DNA of 5,049 bases. Source: Spirochaetaceae bacterium (GTDB lineage: Bacteria > Spirochaetota > Spirochaetia > Treponematales > Breznakiellaceae). The translations under genes were made by a program, and so were the position numbers. The notes under the pieces were generated by a model. That model did not search any database and was not told the DNA's origin. It was given only the letters and a program-made list of their open reading frames with translations. Below, one piece after another: positions 1 through 5,049 of the stretch; the first letter of the stretch is position 1, and each line of letters opens with the position of its first letter. Location: assembly GCA_031280705.1 (NCBI GenBank), contig JAITGJ010000228.1, positions 1 to 5,049 on the forward strand, read 5' to 3'.

Positions 1-26
1 AGATGCCCGGCGTCAAAACGCCCCAC
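1..26 (-). CDS. possible start of a downstream gene, cut by the window edge
   Basis: A GTG codon at 26-24 lies 6 nt after an AAGGA motif (37-33) and about 23 nt below the predicted transcription start of the promoter at 56-84. It would encode M-G-R-F-D-A-G-H before the window ends. Eight codons cannot identify a product. The same bases also form two small hairpins (43-30, ACTTC/GAAGT, loop AAAG; 22-9, GGCGT/ACGCC, loop TTTG), so the transcript could instead be a structured RNA. The promoter makes some gene here likely; whether it is protein-coding is open. Confidence 0.25.
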
Positions 27-55
27 CCCACTTCCTTTGAAGTCCGTTGAGAGAG

Positions 56-84
56 ACTTTATCACGCCCTGAAAATTACGTCAA
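56..84 (-). promoter_or_regulatory. sigma70-type promoter reading out of the left edge
   Basis: On the minus strand TTGACG (84-79, five of six consensus bases) and TAAAGT (61-56, four of six) are separated by exactly 17 bp. A-rich tracts (AAAAAAGTGAAAAA, 103-90) lie just upstream of the -35 box, where an UP element would contact the RNA polymerase alpha subunit. A transcription start near 49-47 would leave a 5' leader of about 20 nt that contains a Shine-Dalgarno motif. This is the best promoter match in the window. It shows that the next gene downstream is probably a separate transcription unit. Confidence 0.5.
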
Positions 85-89
85 GCGGT

Positions 90-119
90 TTTTTCACTTT
101 TTTGAAAAAAAGTGAAAAA
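90..119. repeat. 14-bp A/T-rich perfect inverted repeat
   Basis: The arms 90-103 and 106-119 (TTTTTCACTTTTTT and its complement) pair perfectly around a 2-nt centre, so about 12 pairs could form a real RNA hairpin. It lies between the stop codon of the secreted-protein gene and the -35 box of the outgoing promoter. It could act as part of a terminator, as a binding site for a regulator (the CAC/GTG cores are symmetric), or simply as A-tract DNA supporting the promoter. The sequence does not decide between these. Confidence 0.6.
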
Positions 120-136
120 TTTTCGCCTGGAAGCCC

Positions 137-154
137 CCTCCCCCGGCGGGGAGG
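137..154 (-). terminator. candidate terminator hairpin of the jag operon
   Basis: A 7-bp all-but-one G:C stem (CCTCCCC/GGGGAGG, loop GCCG) starts 13 nt after the TAA of the secreted-protein gene. It is not followed directly by a U tract: the next bases are GGGCTTCCAGGCGAAAA, then TTTTTCACTTTTTT, which is also the first arm of the A/T palindrome at 90-119. Position and stability fit an end of transcription, but the delayed T run makes it a non-classical intrinsic terminator. Confidence 0.4.
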
Positions 155-167
155 CCATCCGGGGCAG

Positions 168-1013
168 TTACCGTGAAAAAACCCGGTCCGCCTGGCCGGA
201 AAACCACCCGGCAATGGCTTCCACGCGGGTAGTAAAGGAGGCGCTGACGCGGTTTCCCAGGCCCGGAAAGGAGGACGCCCTGGCAATGGCAGCGGTGTAC
301 AGCAAAAGATACGCGCCCGCGTCAAATACCGCCACCACCGAACGGAGATTGCCCCGGGCAATGGCGGTAATGATGCTGATGTTCATGGGCGTGATATTTT
401 CCTGCACCATAATTATCGCGCTGTCCGGGGCGAAACATTCGTAGCGGTATATATTGTCCCCACACGTCAGGTCTTTTTGCCGCGCGTACAGGACCAGATG
501 TTCAGGCGGCGTATCAAAAACCGGGTCGGCTGCGGGCCGGGCGGTATCGGGGCCGTCTATTACGGAAGAAGTTTCGTAAAATATACGCATGGTTTTGCGG
601 GAACTGGAATAGTATTCAAGGCCCGCAAGGCTGCTTATCGCCGTTATCCCGTTGTAAAGGGCGGCGCGTTCCGCTTCGGTCCATGCGCCGCCCGCGCCCT
701 CCGGTTTACGGTACAGGCGCAGATTTTCTATCATCATGGACGGCCGCACGCGGGCAAAAAGCGTTTCGGTCAGTTCCCGGAAAAAGGCGTGATCCGGGGC
801 GATTTTCGGGACGGGGCGGGAAAGCTGCACTTCCGTAACGGTTTCCCCCCGTTCAAGGGCGGCGGCATATTCCCCGCCGCCAAGGAGTTCTTCGAGCGGC
901 AGGGCGCGCGCGGAAAAGACCGGACCAAAAAACAGTAAAACAGTAAAAAACAACGCGGTGCACAGCGCCGCGCCCGGCCGCGCCGCACCGGGGGCGTTCA
1001 CGGACGTGTTCAC
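168..1013 (-). CDS. secreted protein of unknown function, probably periplasmic
   Basis: The 281-residue product is not one I can assign a function. The N-terminus has a basic residue at R12, a hydrophobic core at about 16-34 and an A-R-A motif at 35-37, which fits cleavage by signal peptidase I after residue 37. There is no lipobox, since C18 lies inside the hydrophobic core. The mature part of about 244 residues has no further clear membrane segment; 198-245 contains alternating hydrophobic stretches (AIIMVQ, SVVAVF, AYLLLYTAAIA) more like beta strands and helices of a folded domain. Two cysteines, C184 and C193, could form a disulfide in the periplasm. The GTG start overlaps the jag stop by 4 bp (GTGA) and has an AGGAAGG motif 9 nt upstream, so translation is coupled to jag. 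It may belong to a spirochaete family of unknown function (DUF6675 comes to mind, from memory and unchecked). Coding status is well supported; function is unknown. Confidence 0.85.
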   Translation of the reverse strand: MNTSVNAPGAARPGAALCTALFFTVLLFFGPVFSARALPLEELLGGGEYAAALERGETVTEVQLSRPVPKIAPDHAFFRELTETLFARVRPSMMIENLRLYRKPEGAGGAWTEAERAALYNGITAISSLAGLEYYSSSRKTMRIFYETSSVIDGPDTARPAADPVFDTPPEHLVLYARQKDLTCGDNIYRYECFAPDSAIIMVQENITPMNISIITAIARGNLRSVVAVFDAGAYLLLYTAAIARASSFPGLGNRVSASFTTRVEAIAGWFSGQADRVFSR

Positions 1014-1771
1014 GAACGCGCGCCTTCCTGCCAGAGGGCGCCCCGGTAATACACCCGCACCTGCTTGTAGAGCCCTTCGCCCTCGCTTATCGTTTCAACA
1101 TCGGCAATATCGTTCAGCGTTGTATGGATAAGACGGCGGTCAAACGGATTCATCGGCTCAAGCAAAATGGAACTTTTGCTTTCCCGGACGCGGTCCGCCA
1201 CGGTATATGCCATGCGCACCAGGGACTCTTCCCGGCGGATACGGTAGTTTTCACTGTCAAGAATTATTCTGAGCCCTTCATGGCCGTGCCGTCCGGCAAA
1301 AATATTGACCAAAAGCTGAAGCGCGTCCAGATTTTTCCCCTTTTTGCCGATGAGGACAGAGGAATTGTCCGATTCGATTTTAAGGCACAGTTTGCGTTCT
1401 TCCCGGAACTGTACCGATACGTTCGCGTGGAATCCCATGTGCCCGGCAAGGTTTTCCAGAAAATCGATAATCTGCTGTTCAATATCATTTTCCGCGTTCG
1501 GGCTGCCTGAGTACAACGGCCGCGCGGGCCAGTCACGGGGCTTTCCCGCTCCGGCGGTTTCCGTTTCGGTCCAGATGCCGCCCCGGCCCGCCGTTCCTTT
1601 TTTGGCGCCGCCGGCAGTGTGCACCCGGATTTTAACAAATCCCTTTCTGAAAAAGCCCGCGCGCTGGGTTTCCAGAATTTCAACATCAAATCCATCTTTT
1701 TCAAGCCCCAGTTCTTCCGCGGCCCGGTCGATGGCTTCCTTTTCGGTACGCCCTTCAAATTCATAGGTCAT
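1010..1771 (-). CDS. khpB: KhpB/Jag RNA-binding protein (Jag_N, KH and R3H domains)
   Basis: This 253-residue cytoplasmic protein has the full Jag (SpoIIIJ-associated protein) layout. The Jag_N domain is at about 1-52 (MTYEFEGRTEKEAIDRA, then an AGFF.KGFVKIRV stretch). A glycine- and charge-rich linker follows at about 53-93. The type II KH domain at about 97-175 has the RNA-binding loop IGKKGKNLDAL (GKKG at 142-145). The R3H domain at about 182-245 has the R-x3-H signature at R212-H216 (PFDRRLIH). In other bacteria KhpB pairs with KhpA, binds many RNAs and affects cell elongation and division; that is family knowledge, not visible here. The ATG has an AAGGAG motif 6 nt upstream (1783-1778). 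The gene follows yidC, its usual neighbour, but after a 280-bp gap, so it may have its own promoter. Nothing is truncated. The synonym is jag. Confidence 0.95.
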   Translation of the reverse strand: MTYEFEGRTEKEAIDRAAEELGLEKDGFDVEILETQRAGFFRKGFVKIRVHTAGGAKKGTAGRGGIWTETETAGAGKPRDWPARPLYSGSPNAENDIEQQIIDFLENLAGHMGFHANVSVQFREERKLCLKIESDNSSVLIGKKGKNLDALQLLVNIFAGRHGHEGLRIILDSENYRIRREESLVRMAYTVADRVRESKSSILLEPMNPFDRRLIHTTLNDIADVETISEGEGLYKQVRVYYRGALWQEGARS

Positions 1772-1805
1772 AATCCGCTCCTTGCCGGGCTGTTTAGGCG
1801 ATTTT

Positions 1806-1818
1806 GTTGTTAAACAAC
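1806..1818. repeat. 13-bp palindrome upstream of jag, possible operator
   Basis: GTTGTT and AACAAC flank a single central A, giving a perfect 6+1+6 palindrome whose near end is 35 bp before the jag ATG. It is A/T-rich in a G/C-rich context and has no U tract, so it is more like a protein-binding site than a terminator. No regulator can be named. Confidence 0.3.
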
Positions 1819-1888
1819 CCGCTTAAAATGGACAAAACGCACCACGTTTAGGGTGCCGCGGCGCATTTTGCAAAGACGCGCCCGGCAG

Positions 1889-1928
1889 CCGGCAGCGCGG
1901 TTCTCACCGCCCGCGCCGGGGCTGCCGG
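1889..1928 (-). repeat. two-tier GC-rich stem-loop in the yidC-jag gap
   Basis: The outer arms 1889-1896 and 1921-1928 pair perfectly over 8 bp (CCGGCAGC/GCTGCCGG). Inside, 1897-1901 and 1906-1910 pair over 5 bp (GCGGT/ACCGC) and, on the minus strand, close a GAGA loop of the stable GNRA type. A 10-nt one-sided bulge (1911-1920) separates the two stems. The left outer arm is also duplicated in tandem (CCGGCAG at 1882-1888 and 1889-1895), so two alternative pairings with 1921-1928 are possible. There is no following U run, so it looks more like a leader structure or an mRNA-end stabiliser than an intrinsic terminator. Confidence 0.5.
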
Positions 1929-1936
1929 ATACGTCC

Positions 1937-1942
1937 ACTATA
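1937..1942 (-). promoter_or_regulatory. possible -10 element of a jag promoter
   Basis: TATAGT matches the sigma70 -10 consensus at five of six positions, but the hexamer 17 bp upstream (ACGGTC) is a poor -35 box. If used, the transcript would have a leader of about 160 nt that carries the two-tier hairpin at 1889-1928. Confidence 0.2.
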
Positions 1943-2004
1943 AGACATGAGGCATCCCGGACCGTTGCTCATAAAGCGCCGGGATCCCCTCTTTGACACA
2001 AACA

Positions 2005-2027
2005 ACAGCGTTTACGCTCGCCGCTGT
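2005..2027 (-). terminator. weak candidate terminator after yidC
   Basis: On the minus strand ACAGCG (2027-2022) pairs with CGCTGT (2010-2005) around an 11-nt loop, which can instead close as AGCG-TAAA-CGCT. The stem is followed by TGTTTGTG, only partly T-rich. It starts 24 nt after the yidC stop. The short stem and interrupted T tract make it marginal. Confidence 0.25.
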
Positions 2028-2051
2028 AACACCGCGCGGGACACGTCCCGG

Positions 2052-3845
2052 TCAGCGTTTTTTCCGTTTCCGGCTTCCGCCCTTTCCGCCGCCTCCCGGC
2101 GCGATAACCGGGCGCGGCGCTTCTCCCGCCGCTTCTTTTTTCCGCCGCAGGTACTGATTGATCATAAGCTGCTGGATCAGGGAAAAAATATTGGTCATTA
2201 TCCAGTACACGGTAAGCCCGGACGGCATATTGTACAACAGGAAAAAGAACATAACCGGCATCAGGTAAAGCATCATTTTCATCTGCGGATTGCTCTGCTG
2301 ATCCGGCGTTTGGGTAATTTTACTGCTCAAAAGCTGGGATCCCACATACAAAAACGGCAGCAGCCTGATATCGCTGCCCAAAAGGGGAAGCCGCACCGGC
2401 GCGAAATTCCATACCGATTCGGGGGCCGAAAGGTCCGGTATCCAGCCGGGAATAAACATGGCCCCCCGCAGATCAAAATGATTGGCAAACAAATTGTACA
2501 TCGCAATAAGGATCGGAAACTGAATCAGCATCGTGATACAACCGGACATGGGGTTGTATCCTTCCTGCTTGTAAAGCTCCATCATTTTCATGTTGAGCTG
2601 ATTCTGATCGCCCTTGTATTTTTCCTGCAATTCCTTGATCCGGGGCGAAATCGCCTGCATGCGCATCGTGCCTTCGGAACTTTTGTAGGTAAGGGGGAAC
2701 AGCACAATTTTTACAATAAGCGTGAGGAGGATGATCGCCAGGCCCCAGTTGCGGAGCAATTTGTAACACGCGGTAAGTCCCCACTTGAGCACCGCTTCCA
2801 CCGGCGCGAGAATCCCGCTTGAAGACGCGGCGCGTGAAAGTTCCATATCCCGCAGATTGAAAGCGTTTACGCCCGTGTCGTAAATCGAAAGTGAACTCTG
2901 GTTTTTCGGCCCCAGATAAAACCGGTAAACGTCGGTAGTTTTGGAAGCGCCGAGCGCGGGGCGGCCCATGTAAAACAGGGAAGCCGTACCCACCGCCTCA
3001 TCGGCCTTTTGGAGATAGGTATACGTGTAGGCCGTTGCGTCGGGCACGGCGATCAACGTAAAGTATTTTCCCGCCACCGCCGCCCATGAAAGATGGTTCC
3101 CCGACGTCAGGGGGACGCCTTCCCGGATTTTTTCATCACGCCGCTTGCCGTTTGCAAAGGTGATGTAGCGGCGGAAATCCGAGCGTCCGTCCAGTTTTTG
3201 AAAGCGCGGCCCGATCTGCGGGCCAAAGGCCAGCGTATAGGCCGGGCCGCCGTCCGCGGCGAGGGACGGAATTTCGTGCCCGCCGTCAAGGGTAACGGCA
3301 AGCTCGAACATATACTCATCAGGGATAAACTTATACCGCTTGCCAAGCCGAAAACGGTTTTCCCCGCCGTCCGGCGCGGAAACGGCGTAATCCCGGTAAA
3401 ATTCCACTTCGTAATCGCCCAGGCGGTTGACCATAAAATTTTCCGTAAGCGGCGCCGCGGCGCGGTCCCCAAAGGCCACCGTAAACGCGTGGGCTTTTTC
3501 GGCGGAACCGGCGTAGATCATTTCAACATTATCGTCCCCTTCGCGGTGTTCCCTGAGGCGGTAGGAAACCACATCGCCGCCCCGGCTCGAAAGGGTAACC
3601 ACCGCCCGCGCCGTTTCTATCACCACGAGCCGTTCTTCGGAAGGGATTTCCAGGGCGGGGCTTTGCACGCGTACCGGCGCGGCGGGGAAAGCGCCGGGAG
3701 ACGCGGGGGCTTCCGTCCGCGCCGGAGACGGGGCCGGGGAGCCGCCCTGCGCCTGGGGCCCGGGAAAGAAGGTGCGCTGAACAAAGATCGTACCGACCAT
3801 GACCAGCAATGAAAGCGCGATGGCAATTATCGTATTTTTATCCAT
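2052..3845 (-). CDS. yidC: membrane protein insertase YidC (Oxa1 family)
   Basis: YidC inserts and folds inner-membrane proteins, alone or with SecYEG. The 597-residue product has the long Gram-negative form: an anchor helix at about 5-22, a proline/alanine-rich linker at about 28-62, a large periplasmic beta domain at about 65-330, and the conserved insertase core from about 348. Core landmarks are a helix at 366-386 (NWGLAIILLTLIVKIVLFPL), the arginine R395 in TMRMQ that aligns with the essential groove arginine of E. coli R366, the helical hairpin ELQEKYKGDQNQLNMKMMELYK at about 405-426, NPMSGCITMLIQFPILIAMY at about 431-450, and MPSGLTVYWIMTN at about 540-552. The tail (about 567-597) is rich in Lys, Arg and Gly. 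I chose the ATG at 3845 because AAAGGA lies 9 nt upstream; the in-frame TTG two codons earlier is only 3 nt from that motif. The gene starts 60 bp after yidD. Confidence 0.97.
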   Translation of the reverse strand: MDKNTIIAIALSLLVMVGTIFVQRTFFPGPQAQGGSPAPSPARTEAPASPGAFPAAPVRVQSPALEIPSEERLVVIETARAVVTLSSRGGDVVSYRLREHREGDDNVEMIYAGSAEKAHAFTVAFGDRAAAPLTENFMVNRLGDYEVEFYRDYAVSAPDGGENRFRLGKRYKFIPDEYMFELAVTLDGGHEIPSLAADGGPAYTLAFGPQIGPRFQKLDGRSDFRRYITFANGKRRDEKIREGVPLTSGNHLSWAAVAGKYFTLIAVPDATAYTYTYLQKADEAVGTASLFYMGRPALGASKTTDVYRFYLGPKNQSSLSIYDTGVNAFNLRDMELSRAASSSGILAPVEAVLKWGLTACYKLLRNWGLAIILLTLIVKIVLFPLTYKSSEGTMRMQAISPRIKELQEKYKGDQNQLNMKMMELYKQEGYNPMSGCITMLIQFPILIAMYNLFANHFDLRGAMFIPGWIPDLSAPESVWNFAPVRLPLLGSDIRLLPFLYVGSQLLSSKITQTPDQQSNPQMKMMLYLMPVMFFFLLYNMPSGLTVYWIMTNIFSLIQQLMINQYLRRKKEAAGEAPRPVIAPGGGGKGGSRKRKKR

Positions 3846-3905
3846 AATCAAGAATCCTTTTTCAGGGCGCGCGCGAACGGGCCCCGCGAGTATGCGGCAC
3901 AGCCG

Positions 3906-4148
3906 CTATGGTACCGGATCGTAGCCGCCCCTGTGCAAAGGATGACAGCGAAGTATCCGTTTGAGCGCAAAGAAAGACCCCTTCAAAAAGCCGTACTTTC
4001 CGACAGCGGCTGCCGCATAGGCTGAACATGAAGGATAATAACGGCACGAAGCGGCAAAATGGGGCGATATGGCGGCCCGGTAAAACCGGATCGCGGCAAG
4101 CGCCGCCCGGCGCGGAATATCCGCGCAGCGGGGGAAAAAACCCGTCAT
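3906..4148 (-). CDS. yidD: membrane protein insertion efficiency factor YidD
   Basis: This 80-residue protein is a near-textbook YidD, a small inner-membrane-associated factor that assists YidC-dependent insertion. The conserved core runs from about residue 13: RFYRAAISPH, then CRYYPSCSAYA (C35 and C41), KYGFLKGSFFALKRI, RCHP (C68) and the hallmark C-terminus GGYDPVP. An amphipathic segment at about 14-30 would lie on the membrane. The frame stays open back to 4280, but I chose the ATG at 4148 because it overlaps the rnpA TGA as ATGA and gives the family's usual length of about 70-90 residues; the residues before it show no YidD similarity. No good Shine-Dalgarno precedes it, so translation probably depends on coupling to rnpA. 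A small hairpin (GCGGC/GCCGC, 3894-3906) overlaps the stop codon. Confidence 0.93.
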   Translation of the reverse strand: MTGFFPRCADIPRRAALAAIRFYRAAISPHFAASCRYYPSCSAYAAAAVGKYGFLKGSFFALKRILRCHPLHRGGYDPVP

Positions 4149-4588
4149 AAGCCGCGCCGCGCCGCGCCCCGTAAGCCATCCCCCGGCCGCGTTACCACGG
4201 GAGATGACGGCGCGCATCCGGGCAGAGCCGCCCTTCCCGCCGGGGACAAAAGCGCGGCGCGGGAAAAAAGCGTAACACACTGCTCCGTCCGCTCATTCAG
4301 AAAATCACGGCCCGGATACACCAAAAGCGCCAAATCGAACCCGGTTTTAAGCGAGCGCCGCATCAGGCGATAGGCCTCACGGCCCACCCGCCGCGCCCGG
4401 TTCCGCTCCACGGCGGAACCGAATTTGCGGGCAAAGGTAAACACGATCCGGTTATGGGTCAGCGCGTTTGGCAGCACAAACAGCTTCGCGCCCCGGCAGA
4501 CAAACGCCTTTCCCTGCCGGAAAACCTTCCGTATCGCGTCCTGTTCCTTCAAATGCTCGTGCCGCCGGAAGGCAAAACCGTGCTCCAC
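4145..4588 (-). CDS. rnpA: ribonuclease P protein component
   Basis: RnpA is the basic protein subunit of RNase P; it binds the catalytic RNA and helps cleave the 5' leader from pre-tRNAs. The 147-residue product has the family N-terminus (HEHLKEQDAIRKVFRQGKAF, 10-29) and the RNR signature at about 53-74 (ARKFGSAVERNRARRVGREAYR region: R62, N63 and R64 in the RNA-binding helix), then FDLALLVYPGRDF at 84-96. The start is a GTG 14 bp after rpmH, with an AAGGA (4604-4600) overlapping the rpmH stop and a rather long 11-nt spacing; no other start retains the N-terminal motif. The protein is longer than the usual 110-125 residues: about 30 C-terminal residues rich in Ala, Gly, Pro and Arg follow the conserved fold and overlap the 4-bp junction with yidD. 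The fold itself looks intact. Confidence 0.95.
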   Translation of the reverse strand: MEHGFAFRRHEHLKEQDAIRKVFRQGKAFVCRGAKLFVLPNALTHNRIVFTFARKFGSAVERNRARRVGREAYRLMRRSLKTGFDLALLVYPGRDFLNERTEQCVTLFSRAALLSPAGRAALPGCAPSSPVVTRPGDGLRGAARRGL

Positions 4589-4602
4589 GCCGTTTATGTT
4601 CC

Positions 4603-4758
4603 TTAATACGGCTTCTTTTCGTCAGAAACCGACAACTTAATCCGCCCTTTGGCGCGGCGGCGCTTTAAAACAAGACGGCCCCCCCGTGTTTTCATCCGGG
4701 CGCGAAAACCTAATTTCCGGTTCCGTTTAACCTTACTGGGCTGATACGTCCTTTTCAT
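4603..4758 (-). CDS. rpmH: 50S ribosomal protein L34 (bL34)
   Basis: This 51-residue, strongly basic protein of the large ribosomal subunit begins MKRTYQPSKVKRNRKLGFRA and continues RMKTRGGRLVLKRRRAKGR, the conserved body of bL34. A short tail, IKLSVSDEKKPY, makes it a few residues longer than the 44-46 residues common in many bacteria; similar tails occur in some spirochaetes as far as I recall. It heads the cluster, followed 14 bp later by rnpA, as in most bacteria. A strong ribosome binding site precedes the ATG. The gene is too short for many ORF callers but is unmistakable. Confidence 0.97.
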   Translation of the reverse strand: MKRTYQPSKVKRNRKLGFRARMKTRGGRLVLKRRRAKGRIKLSVSDEKKPY

Positions 4759-4766
4759 GAATCGAA

Positions 4767-4772
4767 CTCCTC
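4767..4772 (-). promoter_or_regulatory. ribosome binding site of rpmH
   Basis: GAGGAG lies 8 nt upstream of the rpmH ATG, within an A/T-richer stretch (CAATTGAGGAGTTCGATTC). Strong complementarity to the 16S 3' end fits the high expression needed for a ribosomal protein and fixes the start codon. Confidence 0.75.
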
Positions 4773-4833
4773 AATTGCTCCATACGGGCCGCCCGGCGCA
4801 CGCCGAATTACCCATTTATTGGTAGGGATCGCA

Positions 4834-4875
4834 ATAATAGAAAGACAGCTTCGCAGATTGCGCGCTCAATGTCAA
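4834..4875 (-). promoter_or_regulatory. probable promoter region of the rpmH operon, elements not resolved
   Basis: A perfect -35 hexamer TTGACA (4875-4870) and a good -10 hexamer TATTAT (4839-4834, five of six) are both present, but they are 30 bp apart and cannot be one sigma70 promoter. TTGACA has no -10 match at 16-18 bp and TATTAT has only weak -35 candidates (such as CGCAAT). The region is noticeably A/T-richer than its surroundings and lies about 75-115 bp upstream of the rpmH ATG, where a promoter is expected. Confidence 0.4.
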
Positions 4876-5049
4876 GAGCGCCGGGCGGGACTGGCGCATC
4901 CGGCCGCCTGTTTGCGGCCGGGCCGGGCTGACCGCGCCGCGCCCGCACGCGCCGTTGCTGGAGCCGCTCCCCAGGCGGCGGAATTGCCGCCATTCACGGC
5001 TCCGGGCGTTTTCCGGCCCGGCCCCAGGCGATCAAAATTCATCATAAAA
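4876..5049. other. noncoding GC-rich region upstream of the rpmH operon
   Basis: No recognisable gene lies here. Two clean inverted repeats are visible: CCGGCCGC/GCGGCCGG (4900-4907 and 4914-4921, loop 6) and GGCGGC/GCCGCC (4974-4979 and 4986-4991, loop 6). A looser CCGGGC/GCCCGG pair lies near 5003-5022. None is followed by a T run on either strand. They could belong to the terminator or leader of a neighbouring unit beyond the right edge. No DnaA-box cluster (TTATNCACA) is visible, so this does not look like an origin of replication. Confidence 0.4.

Larger units (their letters stand above)
1772..2051 (-). other. 280-bp structured intergenic region between yidC and jag
   Basis: No credible gene is present; the longest minus-strand frame is about 31 codons from a GTG and lacks a ribosome binding site. 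The region holds at least six inverted repeats. Four have their own entries or are cited there. Two more are a CGGGAC/GTCCCG palindrome just after the yidC stop (about 2044-2051 into the following bases on the plus side) and ATCCCGG/CCGGGAT arms (1954-1960, 1979-1985, loop 18). Such density fits a terminator for yidC followed by a promoter and structured leader for jag, but no single element is a classical terminator. Confidence 0.5.

Noticed and set aside
477..938. Plus-strand open frame opposite the secreted-protein gene
   Set aside because: The minus-strand gene has a signal peptide, a ribosome binding site and coupling to jag. The plus frame has none of these.
1882..1896. Tandem CCGGCAG repeat as a repeat array or CRISPR-like element
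   Set aside because: There are only two 7-bp copies without spacers. It is more simply explained as part of the stem-loop at 1889-1928.
1947..2822. Long open frame on the plus strand opposite yidC
   Set aside because: It lies almost wholly antisense to the unmistakable YidC insertase core, has a His/Arg-rich composition with no domain pattern, and has no convincing ribosome binding site. It is a shadow of GC-rich coding DNA.
3093..3812. Open frame of 239 codons on the plus strand opposite the YidC periplasmic domain
   Set aside because: It is antisense to well-supported yidC and very rich in Arg and Gly with no recognisable fold, as expected for a shadow frame.
3846..3851. Upstream TTG start for yidC
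   Set aside because: It is in frame, but only 3 nt from the AAAGGA motif, while the ATG at 3845 has the normal 9-nt spacing.
4872..5045. 57-codon minus-strand frame ending near the rpmH promoter
   Set aside because: It is low-complexity Ala/Gly/Pro/Arg, its DNA is full of inverted repeats, and it shows no ribosome binding site within the window. It could be the end of a gene from beyond the right edge, but nothing supports that.
4759..5049. Possible chromosomal origin, because rpmH often lies beside dnaA and oriC
   Set aside because: No DnaA-box cluster, A/T-rich unwinding region or dnaA gene is visible in the available sequence.

Overview
The window is a GC-rich stretch of bacterial chromosome with every credible gene on the minus strand. 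It holds the widely conserved rpmH-rnpA-yidD-yidC-jag cluster: ribosomal protein L34, the RNase P protein, the membrane-insertion helper YidD, the insertase YidC and the RNA-binding protein KhpB/Jag. A conserved-looking secreted protein of unknown function follows. YidC is of the Gram-negative type, with an N-terminal anchor and a large periplasmic domain. L34 is 51 residues long and ends in SDEKKPY, and the unknown protein has a Sec signal peptide. Together these suggest a diderm bacterium. My best guess is a spirochaete related to Treponema, which from memory has the same gene order. That assignment is inference and was not checked by any search.

Layout from high to low coordinates, which is the direction of transcription. 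At 4759-5049 there is a noncoding leader with GC-rich inverted repeats and promoter-like fragments. It is followed by rpmH (4603-4758), rnpA (4145-4588, GTG start, 14 bp after rpmH), yidD (3906-4148, ATGA overlap with rnpA) and yidC (2052-3845, own strong ribosome binding site). A 280-bp gap (1772-2051) full of inverted repeats separates yidC from jag/khpB (1010-1771). The secreted protein (168-1013) overlaps jag by GTGA. Downstream are a GC-rich hairpin, a 14-bp A/T palindrome and a good sigma70-type promoter (TTGACG, 17 bp, TAAAGT) that fires out of the left edge into a gene, protein or RNA, of which only the first bases are present.

The genes link translation and membrane protein biogenesis: L34 for the ribosome, RnpA for tRNA maturation, YidD and YidC for insertion of inner-membrane proteins, KhpB for RNA binding. 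The secreted protein is translationally coupled to khpB, but its role cannot be read from the sequence. I see no mobile element, CRISPR array, tRNA, rRNA or origin of replication. Most of the window is ordinary core genome. The points worth a second look are the uncharacterised secreted protein, the structured yidC-jag gap and the promoter at the left edge.
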